DNA from: Lepidonotus clava
Taxonomy: Eukaryota > Annelida > Polychaeta > Phyllodocida > Polynoidae
Assembly (NCBI GenBank): GCA_936440205.1
Contig: OW387140.1
Coordinates: 26,161,659-26,225,658, forward strand
Direction of reading: 5' to 3'
Length of the DNA: 64,000 bases
Made by a program: the position numbers and the translations under genes. Of the stretch, positions 20,367 to 33,200 are shown one piece after another (position 1 is the first letter of the stretch; every line of letters begins with the position of its first letter). The notes beneath the pieces are model-generated. The model was not told the DNA's origin. It saw nothing but the letters and a program-made list of their open reading frames with translations, and did no database searches.

Positions 20367-23300
20367 GTGTATTATATCATAGTATATCATACTTACTATC
20401 AGACAAATTTCAAAAGTTGTATACATATTTATATTTTCAGAATTTTTGATTTCATTAGTAGTAACCTGGAAACATCTAGAATGGCTAAATTTGTCGGTAA
20501 AACCAAGAAATGGTTGAGTAATACTTTAGAGCTGTTGCCTTTCTGTTTGCGATGAGGCAGACATTCAGTTTCATGATTGCATGGTATAAATGTGTACGTG
20601 ACATCACTGTTACACAACACTTACTTAAAACATTGTTATTTGCTCAAGATTTGCAAAGAAATACCAATAAAGATGAAACTCATAGTCAATGGATATTACT
20701 GGTATTTTAGTAGGGCATATAAATCATGTACACGGACATAAAATTGGACTATATTGGTAACTTGATGATCTAGATTGGAAGATCAAGTGATCGAATAGCA
20801 AATAAAAAGTGTAAATGCTTTTGTGTTCTCTCGAGTCCTGTTACTGTCTACCTCAGCAATATCTCATTCTTTCAAGTCCAAAAAGAACTGTCTGACGCCC
20901 TACCGGTATCTTTTAAAGTGGTAAGTGAGAGCCTGGCAATGGCATACTTTTTAATCAAATTTTAATATGCTGTTTATCAAATTTTAATATACTGTACATG
21001 ACATCTGGTGAATAGGTAGGATGATCCCAACTTGCAATATGAGTGTAAAGCTCAGCTAATGCATATTTATATAAACCATACTGTAGTTATACCATCCTAA
21101 TATTCAAGTACTCACAAATAGTATACAGATACGAGAGCACCCTGACCTCACATGTATAGGAGAGGCACAGGTAAACACACACGACAAAGGTATGTTCTAG
21201 AGAAAGGTAGAATAATTAAAAATTGATAAAGATGGAGATTCTTACGTAAAAATACAAATAGAGTATAATGATTTCTGAACGGACGATATTGTAGGGAGAG
21301 GATCAAATCAATTTTACTGAAATATTTTTTTTGGATGACAAAACAGACGGAAGCCGTTCGACAGTGCATGTGGTATATAAAGAGTAGACAAGAATATTTC
21401 AATGCAAGAATAAGAACAGACACAGGGGGATATATGCAGGAATATCCTATTAGCTAAAGTATTTTTTTCAAAAGTGAAACAAGAGATAGCCCTATGCTGT
21501 AAGCATCTATATAAGTTGCCTTCCACGTTCTTACCTCTAGATACACAAATAAGGTAAACCCTTTACGTATACAGGATAAAAGTTACTGCTTTTTTTCTTT
21601 TGCCGTTGGAGTGCGAAGAATATACTTTAAGTTTGATTTCGTCCATTCCCTAAACAATACAGTGCCATACCATTGAATCAGCAAATTCTCTACTGCAAAG
21701 CGAACTTTTGTGCTGCATATTCCGGGACGGTAAGCTTGTGAATAAACCAGAATATTACAATAGCAAAGGTGGTGTGTGGGAAATAGACTATAGGCGCATT
21801 GGGTAGGCCACGTGCACTCCTGATTAAATTGCCCGTCTTATTACGGAGCCTGTGCTCCTATTATACCCACTATAGGCGATAAATCCCCCTTAAAGCTCTC
21901 CCAAGTTGGTCTTCTCTGTTGTAAATCTGGTTGTCTGTCCTGGTAAACTTTACTGTCTTTGCCTGTTCATCCCTCGGGATATAGGCTTATGATATTACAA
22001 TGTCCGTCAATCAAACCTATATCATTCTGCCTGTTTATAGCGGTTATGTAGGCAATTATATCCAACTGCACAATTTCAATATAATTCTCATTCACGACCT
22101 GCACACATACCCCGTGTCTGGTTCAGATATTCAGACCCCTTCCCTCCTTTTATTCCCATATTTATTTCATTTTGCGGCAGACAAATCGCGTGCCGCCCCT
22201 CGTGGACCCGTCTGGATGTAAACCCCGGGGTCATAGACGCACATGCGCGGAAATGAAAGCTATTTCCGGTGAGCTGTTTTGCACTTGTCGACAAGAAGGC
22301 GGGTCGTACACTGCACTTCCGCTACAAGGTCTGTATTAGCTAAATATTGGATAAGGACTTGCTCGTCCCCGGCGTGGAATGGTCTCCTGATGGAAAGCAA
22401 TAAAGCAAAGGGGAGCGGGTAAAGAATGGGCGAGAATGGTGAGGGGGAATAGTAAAACAGGGAGGTATGGGAGTAAAGTGGAGACACTCATGCCATGGGT
22501 GAATGAGTGAGTGAATAAGTCAGTGAGTAACTGAGTGATTGAATGTGAGACAAAAGTAACAAAAGGCCAAATCTGCTAAGGGGGGAGGGAATGGTATAAT
22601 ACATAATGACTGTGAAGAGGGCACCTATATAAAAATAGAGGTGACCAGAGGGTGCTACACCATGCATTGTTTTGCCTCCAGCCTGGCGCCGCTGTGACAG
22701 TACTCTGCAATTCCTGTACATAGCATCCATATCTCAACCTAAAGCTCAGGGTTTCTTGGAAGGCTTGGCACGCAATTTGCAGCGCATCCCGCCAAAGCAA
22801 ATTGGAGCTTTGACATGCAATTCAAGGGACTGCAGATCAAATCTAAGTTTTTGTTGCATGCAGATCAATCTTCTTGCTCAAGAAAAAACATCGCCCATGG
22901 TAAAATGACACCTTTTATTCTATTTACACTGAAAATGGCAGTTCTTTTCTTCATTGAAAGGATAATTTGTGTCCTGACCCAAAAAGAAGACAACACGCTT
23001 AGAATAGGTGGCACTCCAACTTGTGTATCAGATAAAGTATACAATCATGTAATTCTTTAAGTCTTTAACAATACCAAGCGTATAAACATACTCGCTATGT
23101 TTAACCAGTTAACAGCTAACAATGAAAATATTTTGTGGGTTAGCTCTTCGCTTCTAACCCTTCAGATGCAGTTTTTATCCCACATTACCTTATGAATCTG
23201 AACGTAATTGTCACTGCGTGCTACTAAACCAATCTTAATGTTTCACTCGTTAACGTCTATATTTGATTATTGAATTTCCTTCTAAATCTTGCCTAATGAA

Positions 23301-25615
23301 AAATTAATCCACAAGGAAAAGCGTCAGTTGCACGCAGGTCTGTATAATTATATTATTGATTCCTCCTGGGCCGAGTGTTATCTCAGATCAGCCATTAAAT
23401 GACAATAAGCAGTGCTTTAATAACAGCCCACAACCACCCTCCAATAGCGTGCCCCCAGGGGAAATGTTGACGGCTAGGACATGATAATAATAGGGTTGGG
23501 TTGTTATCAGTTGAAGTGGTATGGCAGCTATGTCATTGGCTTTTTGCTCGTTTCCAACAAGTGTATTGATGTTATTAGACGGGCTCATTGCACTGGGTCG
23601 ATATCGGTTTGTTCCAACAACTTAGGTGATGCTTTTTCATGTTGACTGTGAAAAGCATAATTGATATTTATGTTGGAAAATGCTTACTGCAGCAAAGACA
23701 GTCCCGTTTACAATTCTAAGATTCATTTTATCACAATTTTAACATAATTATCTTTCTCATGTTTCTTTACCACAAACGAACGTCCCGCCTGAGGATATCT
23801 AGATACAATTATGAGGCTTAGTTCACTGCAAATAATGTTTTAATAACTCATTTTAGGTTTTGATAGTGAAAATGAAGCATTAAGTTGTGTTAGAATAATG
23901 ACAAGTTGAGAAGTAGGATTCCTGTAAACATTCAAATCTCACGTGATTGCAAAATAAATTATTATAGAAGATTGATAAAGAAAAACCGACCTTTCATTTG
24001 ATGTATGATTGACTTATAGTTATATCTTCTATAGGCCTAATTCAAGAGTAGGCCTACTGTGAATCGTGAATGCCAATCTTAGGCATTATGGTGGCACCGC
24101 CTGGTGGATACTTTGTTTACATAGATTTAATGATCTCGAATAAGTTTTTATTTTAATCCCATTTACTGATTTATCCATAAGGTAGGCCTAATGTAATATT
24201 GAATCATAAAAATTCAATTGATTTATTTCATGCATTAGATTACTTAATTCAATGTGTTCTATATTTGTGACCAATTGTAGGAAATGGTGATCATCGCTCA
24301 GGCCCCAAGTGGAATATTTCTTAATGGTTTGCACCATTGAAAAGAGGGAATGGTGAATTCCAAATCACCCTTTTTCTTCTTATATTATTATGTATCTAGG
24401 TGCATATTTTCAGGATCATTATAGCATCATTATTTCTTTTTATCAATAACTCTCTTGATAATGGACCTAGAGCAAATTGCCCAGTATCCCTCTAGGTTAC
24501 CACATCCCGTGACTGGTCACACTTTTATTGACTTCGAATAAAAACAATATAGTTACGTGGCCACTACATACCAATCGTGATCAATGTAGTAAACCCATGA
24601 ATGGCTGCGAATTGTAGATAGAATCGATCGAACTAAACTTTTGCATATAAACCTTGTCCATTCTGTTACTAATGTTCAAGATTTAACAAGGTAAATGGGA
24701 TAGCCTCCTGTAGCAAACACGGCTATTCTTGTGCAATTTAAAGTTAATTGAAACTTCAGATTCCGTTATTCCGCCTAGATAATGCTTCCTAATTGTTCGA
24801 TAAAACCTATTCCACACAGGTTTCTGACGGAAACAAATAAAAGGCAAACGTTTCATCATGAAATGTCTTGTTTAATTTTCTCTCTCATGACAATATTATC
24901 AAACATGCATAAAGAACGACCAACATTCGCACATGACCACTTCTACATAACAAACTTACAAAAGTAAGACAACATTGAATAATTTAGTCTAAACGAAAGC
25001 AATATAATAGGCCTAGTGCTGCAAAATCAGTACTTAATTAAAAAAACTTGATAGCAAACCATATAAAATGTTCTGGGACAGTTTGGACTTCATAAATGAA
25101 CTTCTGTAAAGAAAAGTTACATATTTGGTATTTATTTTTTCTGCTTCTTTTTGCTTGCGAAGAATTATCGTTATGAATTGATGAGTGTTTTTTCGGCTTC
25201 ATCGTTTATCATTTTTTCTCAGTCAGTCATATTTATTCTTAATTAAGTTGTTCTTACATTACAAATAACTCATAAATAGCCTGACGCCAGGAGGAAACAT
25301 TGTTAATGTGCGTATCAAGCAGGGATACTTCACTGCTCTAAAAATTTAACATGGAGAACATTTTGGTCAACTTGACAGAAAAAAACTAAAAACATAAGAA
25401 TATATGGATACGAACGGACAATGGTTTTCCGTTTAAGCGATCTCATTATGAGACATCATGCTGCTACTTATACATCGTTTCTGCCTTTAACGGCAAATCT
25501 AGATAATCACATCCTTCCCCTCGCCAGTTACTGCCATCTACTGGTTTAGGAAATAAACATGAACTTGAGCTGTATAAGAATGCGTACATAATATATAAGT
25601 AAGGCCTTAGCTTAT

Positions 25616-25775
25616 TGGGGGCAGGTCCAGGATTTCTGAAGGGGTGTGTGGGGATCAGCATTATAGGCTAAGTACTAAAACGTCGCTTATTCGCGCACAC
25701 GTCGTGGTGTTCAAAAGGAAGGGAGTGGGGGGGGGGGGACCTCAAGCTCTTGAGCCCCCCCTGGATCCGCCCTTG
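25616..25775. mobile_element. Possible MITE with GGCGGATCCAGG-like ends
   Basis: The left side reads GGCAGGTCCAGGA and the right side, reverse-complemented, reads GGCGGATCCAGGG. A G-run (25727-25738) and the palindrome CTCAAGCTCTTGAG (25741-25754) lie between. I recall similar ends from non-autonomous repeats in invertebrate genomes. The termini are imperfect and no target duplication is clear. Confidence 0.35.
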
Positions 25776-26651
25776 AAACTTGGCTTGATTTAACTGTTGA
25801 TAGTCATAACTGCATTATCGCTATAAAGTATACAAAATTAGAATATAAAATATAATCCACATTTGGATATAATGTATAAATAATTACAAAATTGTCAATA
25901 AAAAGGCGGCAAATTGATAACACTTTACCACAGTACATGTTATATCGTCACATTAAACCCAACATTTTGCTGACAGTTCATAAGATGGTATGAAAAATTC
26001 CCGCAATGGCTGTAAACCTTCCCATGGATGTCGATATCAAGCTCATAGAATGTCGATATCAAGCTCACTTCTAGTGATCACTATGATCAATTCTCACAAT
26101 AAAAATAAACCTTCCAATAAATGCCAATATCCTGCTTATAAATTAGAACAAATAATCATAGATTATACAACAGTCCTACTGAGCTTGCTATCATGCCATA
26201 ATTATCATTGTGCTATAGGCCCAAAAATATTGTTTAAGCCTTATCTGAAATCTTACCTATACGATTGTATCAGCGAACAATTATTATTCGTTACGAAAGG
26301 CTGTTACAATGGGGTGTAAACAATACCTTTGGAAACAACTACTGCGTTATCAGTTCCCGAAGAAAAACAGCTGTTGGATAGAAAAATCTCAATATGAAGA
26401 TCTTTTGTTTAACTAGCAATGCTTTACCTTAACTATATCTTTAGAAATGTTTGCCTAGACAGGTAGACAAAGGCACATCATTAAACATGTTTAACGATAT
26501 ACGAAACTTCAATCCTCCATGAAACTTTCTATTTCTTATTACTTCATGAAAATCCAGATGCAAAATCACCAGTAAACGATATCCTATAACGATAAGATTT
26601 GCCGGCGTTGTTTCTAACCATATGGGATATCCAATTTCATATATTATATAC

Positions 26652-28835
26652 TCATCCCTTCTCTGCCCCCTCCCCCTGGTGGCTGGGCTGTTCGTAGACC
26701 TTGTCCTCCCGGGTCAGTGGGATATACAGCTCACACGTCTGGTGCTCCCAGATCTCTACCGGGTAGTCGGCGGCCACTGACCACTCCCCACCCCTCAGGT
26801 CGTACACGTCCACCTCGGCCGACGCCCCGTAGAAACTGTCAAAGAGACGCCGCCCACCTGTGAAGTAGACCCGGTCCTGGGAGAAGGTGAGGCTGGCCAG
26901 GTAGCGCGGGTTGGGCACCTGGGTCAGCACCTGCCACTGGTCAAGGTCCTCGTGGTACACATCCAGGGTGTCGGAGAGGAGCCTCTGGTCATTCTGAGTG
27001 GTTGACCAGCCCCCGGCGATGTATAGTTTATGGTCGTGGGCCACCATGCCGTGGTCAGCTCTTGGGGATAACATGCGGGCTTTTTGGTTCCAGGTGTCCG
27101 TCATGACGTCATATTGCCAGAGAATGTCAAAGATGTCATCGGTGAAGAAGGTAACCCCTCCCGATATGTAGATGCTGCTGCCGATGACCGCCCCAGCGTA
27201 ACGGTCAAACTCCATGGGGACGCTGGAGACGTCGCTCCACTCCAGGGTCTCCGGGTTGTAACACTCACAGGTGCCGTCGTCGTTTCCACCAATAGCGTAG
27301 ATCTTACTGTTGACGGTGGCCAGGAAGAAGCCGCATCTGTCGTGGTTCATGCCGGGGATGGAGGACCACTTATCAGAGACAGGGTTGTACTTAAAGCCGT
27401 AGGAATGGATGGTGTCCTGGTTCGACTCGAGGAACACTCCTCCAGTGACGTAGAGCTCGTTGTTGAGTACGGTCACACCAAAGTCGAACTGGTCCAGGTG
27501 GGGGATGGAGGTGAGCTGGTGCCAGGCCCTGGAGCCGGTGTGCAGGTAGGTCAGGGTGTTAGTGGCTCCAGTGACCGACTGGAAGCCGCCCACCTTCACC
27601 AGGGCCTTCTGCATACCCCTGATATTAACCAACCCAGCCTCCTCCGCCTCTCTCCGGACCACCTTCTTCCGAGCAACTCTGAGCTGGAGCGAGTCGATCG
27701 AGTCCCAGTACTCCTTCTTGCCCACCGGGTAGCGAACCTTGTAGAACACCGCCAGCATCTCGGCCAGGGGAATCTCGTCGAAATTGACACAGGCGAAAAG
27801 TGCTTCATGATGCTGCCATCGGTTGTTGAGATCGGAGTGGATCCAGAAGAGAGTGGCCTCGAGCACCTCGGCCTCCGAGCAGCTCACCGGGAAGTCACCA
27901 GTCAGAAGGAACTCGAGCTGCTCGGCCGATAAGCGCTGATTAAACTCACTGTAGTATTTGAGTTTATCTAGGTGTTTCCCTATAAAGCAGTAGGCGTGTT
28001 TCTGCAGGTCGGGTAGTGTGAATGTCTCTGATATTGTGGCGATGTCCACACAGTTCTCCATGTCGATCTCCTTGTGTAAGAACTCGGCACAGGCGCCTAT
28101 GACGGGGAGGATCTGTAGGTGACTAGCTGCCGACAGCACGGCTTGGATGTTTCCTGTAACAGAGAAAAAAGCGTAATGAGGAGATAATTGATTCTCTTTG
28201 ATATAATACTCAGTTAATTCTCGGCAGAGTGCCGGCTGATATTGATGATATCTGCAGTAGACGAGGAAGTGAAAAAGAATATTTTACAACACATCAGGTA
28301 TGATAGTGTAGACATACAGTTTCTACTGGTCTAATGTATTGTTTTAAGAATAAGCAACAAGTAAAAAAACAAACTTTTTATACATTAATTCTAAGATCAA
28401 TAAAAGTAGGAATTGTTTGATGAAATCTGTAAATAAATACATTAACCGCTAACTGTTTAAGAACAACATGTTGTTCTTCTATGAAAACCATAATATTGCT
28501 AGGAAAGAAGTAGGCCTACTCACGTAGGTGCAGAGTGAGTCTGCTGGTGTAGGCGTAGTCCACCAGGTGGCGCAGGCCGGTGGCCGACACCCCGTTTAGC
28601 TGGATCTCCTCCTGTTGGCGCTCCTTCATGGCGTCCGTGAACATGGCTCTGGGGGAGGACAAACCAAACACGAAAGGGTTATAAGTTTATTATGTCGAGG
28701 AAAAAAGAAAGGTAAAACACTACCTGAAATAGAAGAAATAGTGATATATCATTATATGCATGAGAGGTAAAGTATAGAATAAGTCCTATACACTAGACAT
28801 TACATTACAGACAGAAAGGATATCGAGCTACAATA

Positions 28836-28882
<47 letters not shown>

Positions 28883-30246
28883 AAGATGCCACACTTTGCA
28901 ATTAAATAACTTCTACTATTCTAAGAATAATTATGATGTTGTGATGAATGTCTATTCATCAATTGGTAAGACCGAAATATGAAAAGTAAGATAATGCCAC
29001 AGAGTAAAGTATGTTTTGTAACGGGCCTGAAAAGCCCGAAAAGCCCGAAAAACCCAAAAGGCCCGAAATTGTAAAAGCCCAAAACCTGAAAGTCCCGAGA
29101 AATATGTAAACCGGAAGTGATAAAGTAAACCGGAAGTGACGTCATTTGTAACCACGTGATCAGAGACAGCCAATCAGGGCTGACCACTAGACTATAAAAG
29201 GGGCAGTGAGGCCCGAGAATAAATGAGTTCCTTTACAGTACTCCTTGTGTCAACATGTGTCTTCTTCCTATGGTAACCGATAAGATGATCCTATACAGGC
29301 TAATTGACTAGAAGTTTAAGTAAAATAGCAGAAGTTAGAAGAAATTAGGCGAAACTTAGGACGGGGTTCCGAAGGCCCGAAGGACCGAAACTGGGCACGA
29401 AGGCTCGAAACTGGCCCGGATGGAGTCCCGAAAACGAAGGACCGTACTTGCACGTTGGCCCGAAACAGGGAATGGAAACCCAGGATCCGGGGGAACGAAG
29501 GCGTGACTGGCTCGGCCCCACGCTACCAAACAATAGGCGACCGTCGGCCCTACATCCCCGCGGACCGAGAACGAGGGTGGATCGTCCGCAGTAGACCACG
29601 AAGAGAGTACCGGCACTAGAGAGATAGAAACGGCCTACTCCTGCCCCCCACCACTATTCCTCCCCCGCAGTCCTCCACCCGTCAACGGAAGTGCCTGTAC
29701 CCCGCCCAGTGGCTGAGGCCCCTCGGTCCAGCCCGGCTGATACACCCCTCCTCCGTCGACGAATACTGATTTCCCGATCGATCCGCTCAAACCCACCTCG
29801 TGCGTGAGGCACGACTCTAAATATCACATCTCGGTTTCTTGCCCGGATTCCCTGTCCGGCTGAGACCCGAAACGATCCCCACGTCTCTCTGTTGTAGAAA
29901 TCGGAAACCCCGACCTACCGAGGAACGTCACAATGTCATTCATCTTTCATGCATCATTTTAATTATTCTAACAATCAAAAAGATTCATGAGTTTAACATG
30001 TTTTTAGACTGTTTTAGACTTACACATAAACACAAAATGGCATAATATTCTTTTAAAAACATACCTGAAGTAGTCGCTGCATGCTGACAGGACCACCCTG
30101 TGCACGGGGAACCTCTGACCATCCACCACTAAGGTGACGTCAAACAGTAACTGACGTTGACGGAGGCTGTTCAGGCCCGCCAATAACGTGTCCGAGTGTT
30201 CCCGCGACTCGAAACTAAATGTCGTCTGCTTCACCGCCTTCTCCAT
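26652..30246 (-). CDS. BTB-BACK-Kelch protein (KLHL family), complete
   Basis: Coding exons in gene order: 30065-30246, 28524-28648, 26652-28153. The phases fit (AG+A = Arg, C+GA = Arg), giving about 602 aa. KLHL proteins are substrate adaptors of Cul3 ubiquitin ligases: BTB and BACK bind Cul3 and the Kelch propeller binds substrate. Visible support: BTB (LLFDVTLVVDGQRFPVHRVV, then SACSDYFRAMFTDAM across the first splice), BACK (about residues 118-240, from CAEFLHKEIDMENCVDIATI), then Kelch repeats from about residue 285 with signature GG pairs (YVTGGV, YAIGGN, YISGGV, YIAGGW, YFTGGR). The start ATG at 30246 precedes MEKAVKQTTFSFESREH, a usual N-terminal length. The C-terminal tail is short and Gly/Glu-rich. 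I cannot assign a specific KLHL number; the propeller is diverged from the vertebrate members I recall. Confidence 0.93.
28839..28877. repeat. (AT)n microsatellite
   Basis: An uninterrupted AT dinucleotide run of about 39 bp, 63 bp from the start of the solo LTR. Confidence 0.95.
28940..29932 (+). mobile_element. Solo LTR of the same Ty3/gypsy family
   Basis: 993 bp starting TGTGATGAATG and ending GAACGTCACA, the same termini as the LTRs at 2665 and 15356. ATGT flanks it on both sides (28936-28939 and 29933-29936), a 4 bp target duplication. No internal element sequence is present, as expected after LTR-LTR recombination. It is clearly diverged from the young element, so it is older or from another subfamily. 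It is antisense to the KLHL gene. Confidence 0.92.
29130..29223 (+). promoter_or_regulatory. Promoter block in the solo LTR
   Basis: A composite ETS-CRE site CCGGAAGTGACGTCA (29130-29144), CACGTG (29153-29158), CCAAT (29170-29174), TATAAAA (29193-29199) and AATAAA (29218-29223), in the same order and nearly the same spacing as in the full element. A second CCGGAAGTGA lies just upstream. It points away from the KLHL coding direction. Confidence 0.7.
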
Positions 30247-33200
30247 GATGGCCGATTACCTAAACTGAAGTAGAAAGTAGACTGGTCGTACACATTGTGT
30301 GATCTGAAAAGTCTCTGGGGCAATAAAGTTACTTTACATTATGTGGTATTGTTTTTTTCTTTTTTCATAAACACAAGCTAGTATGCTTTGTTAACGATGG
30401 TATGACTGTCATTACAAATAATTATATGTACATGTAAATAGGATTTCAAAAGCAACCGCCCATTTTCTTGATATCAATAATGTGAGAGTAAAAGGCGATT
30501 AAGATGCATAATTCTATTCCAAACAATATCTGTTTCTGAAGAGGGTTCATATTCTACTTAAGAAATAATATCAAGTAAACGGAAACAACAGTGTTTCTCT
30601 GTCTGTCAAGATAATAATACATAATATATGATAAATATTTGTAAAACAAATATTCACGGTCTGATTTGCGCCATGATCTCCGTATAAGTCTATTTTCCAA
30701 AAGGACATGCATTTTCATCGACCGGAATTCTTTGCCTTTCAGACAGACATTCTATCTTATTATGATCACTGAGATGTTTTCGTCAAATCAGAAGAAAAAG
30801 GTTCAATTTAGTAGTCAAACCATATAACTTCTTAAGGCTCAGTTCAACTCAAACAGAATAGCAACAAGCATTCTGCTCTGGATACGCGTATTTTCCTTTT
30901 CTATATAAATCCTCGTATGAGACATATATCTTAGATGTTTACAGTTACAATCACCCAGTAATACCAACCTTAAACCTTGTATTATATAAACTCCACGACA
31001 TATAGGCCTAGGCTAAAACCTGAAGACAAGAGACCAGAGAAAGAACGTGTCTACCCTTGACTGCATGCCTCATATATGGAATAGCTTTCCCCGTTAGTGA
31101 CAGCACTGACAGGATCCTTTGTGTTTTGTGTGGTTTAGATGAGTAACAAAGTGAGCGTTAACATTCTGAATTATCCTGGTACTATGGTAATAACCCCAGG
31201 TCGTTCTTTGTGACCATGATCCAGTGACTCTGAAGAAAGCTTTCCGAGCGCCTTTTGATCGACAGATAAAGGGCCTCTGAACCGTTATAAATTTTTGTTG
31301 ACCCACATATATGGTTCTGATTCTCCAAAGAACAACCACAAAGAAGAATTTTGGTTAATTTATAAAAAAAATAGTAATATTATGCACCATGGGAGGTGAA
31401 AAATCACTGACCCACGACAACAGGAAAAGCCGGAACCAACGGCGCGTGACAGGCATATTACTCGGGAATTGCAATTTAGTCATAATTTCCCTGAAGGATT
31501 CCTTTGTTTTTTGCCTGTGACGGTTGAAACCATATACCTGACAGAACAGCTGACATAGATTAAAAATGACTGGTTCCACTCTAAATAGCACCTGGCAAGA
31601 ACGGTTGAATAGCACCTGTTAAGAACAAATTTAAGGGGGAAAGCTATAACATGGTATTTTAGTATAGAGACGGTGGAATCAATCTCCCACTGAAGTCATT
31701 GTAGTTGGGGGCTATGACTGAGTCAGAGCGGGAAAAGTCTTCACCCGAAGACGTTGAAGTAGGAAGTGGGGGAGGTAGGGAGTATGCCGGGAATACTAAT
31801 GAGTCTAACTAAGACAAAGGTCGGTCTTGGCGGATGTCATGCACTATAGCGGGTCTTACCATTCCGGGGAAATAGAATGTTTTTGTGAATGTCTTTTTTT
31901 CTCTGGAATATTACATCTCAGCCACGTTTCACCATTAATCCGATGAAATAGGATGTGTGTTATAGGCTTAGCCAATATGATATGACTGCATGACTTAGGA
32001 ATGTAGACAACGCTAGTCTGGTTCAAATGCAATACTACCCGTAATAAAATGCAATCTTCAATCCGATGGTGCAACTAAACAGCTGTTAAACAATTTATAT
32101 GGCCAAATAGTGGTCAAATTTGTGTACGAATTTACAGTATAGTGATGGACATCCAAATTGTTCAGATTGGGGGTATATATATATAAATCATACGTACAGT
32201 TGAAAAAAACAGATCTAACCCGCAAGAGCTATGCTTCCTTCCTATATTTCTACTTGTGTTTACTATGGGCAAATGGTTATTATACCAACCGGTGCTTGCT
32301 AACTGTAGGACACACCTGCTGCACTGAACGTATTTTACCGAAGGGATAACGAGATTTGAATACGGCATACATTAAACACTGCCAATAAAACATTTGAGTT
32401 TCTTTTCATGTTCCTGACATTACTAAGAACGTATTTTTATCTCACAGTGATAGTATCAATTGGTCTGAAAACTGAATAGCCCCTTATAAAAGAAATATAG
32501 TTTTTGCTTTTAGCAAAAGTATAATATATTACTGCTACACAAGAGAACAAGTTCCAACCAAAAGATTCAGGAATTTCGTTTCACAATGACATCCTAAAAC
32601 GAAGTGAGACTTTTGATTACACTTAGTTATTTGTGACTTTGAAAAAGATATACCTTCCATGATTTGCTTTTGCAAAAAGTCAGTAGAAAAAAACTACTAA
32701 GATCGGCCTACAACAATCAGTTCGTAGATTGCGCTACAGTGTAACCCTTGAGAATCTATAGATATTGAAAAAAGTATCACGTAGTTTTGGAAACATGTGT
32801 AATGCTAAGGTCTAGTACATGTAAGCCATTATTGCGAGGATAACCTATTGTAGAAATAATAGATGACCCAAACTAACACTCAACGATCAACTCATCGATC
32901 TGTGTTACTGATGGTGCCAAGATTACAACTGTGAGTCCCTCGTACATTATGTATGTCAGCCTGCCCTTCTCACCTAGACGTTAACTATTCCTGTGTGTGG
33001 CACTCCCGAAACAATAGAACATAAATAGCCTATAGGTAACTCAAAATATGAAAGATTAATTTCCTGGGCAAGCTTAAAGGAAAGATTGCTAGATAAACAT
33101 GAGTATATTAAAATGTCACTTTTGAAGTCCAATACTCTTTATCTTTTCTTTCACGAATTTCCCTTGGGTGGCAATGCCTGTGTATGATTGTAATTCACTT

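Larger units (their letters stand above)
18841..26651. other. Intergenic region, AT-rich, no supported gene
   Basis: No exon with family similarity, no tRNA and no rRNA seen. Visible structure: an inverted repeat at 19726-19774, a perfect palindrome at 20340-20366, a TGAG-rich simple repeat at about 22500-22555, and a possible MITE at 25616-25775. Four exact TAGGCCTA words also lie here (24032, 24049, 24183, 25008). Confidence 0.5.
28649..30064 (-). other. First coding intron of the KLHL gene
   Basis: This intron is largely filled by an AT microsatellite (28839-28877) and a solo LTR (28940-29932). Both splice sites are intact: the donor GTATGT follows base 30065 and the acceptor AG precedes base 28648. 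Confidence 0.8.

Noticed and set aside
22088-22294. Possible small minus-strand gene in a GC-richer patch
   Set aside because: No domain, no matching splice partners and no clear start context.
27084-27932. 282-codon plus-strand frame
   Set aside because: Exact antisense of the Kelch exon; no family features, explained by GC-rich codon use of the real gene.
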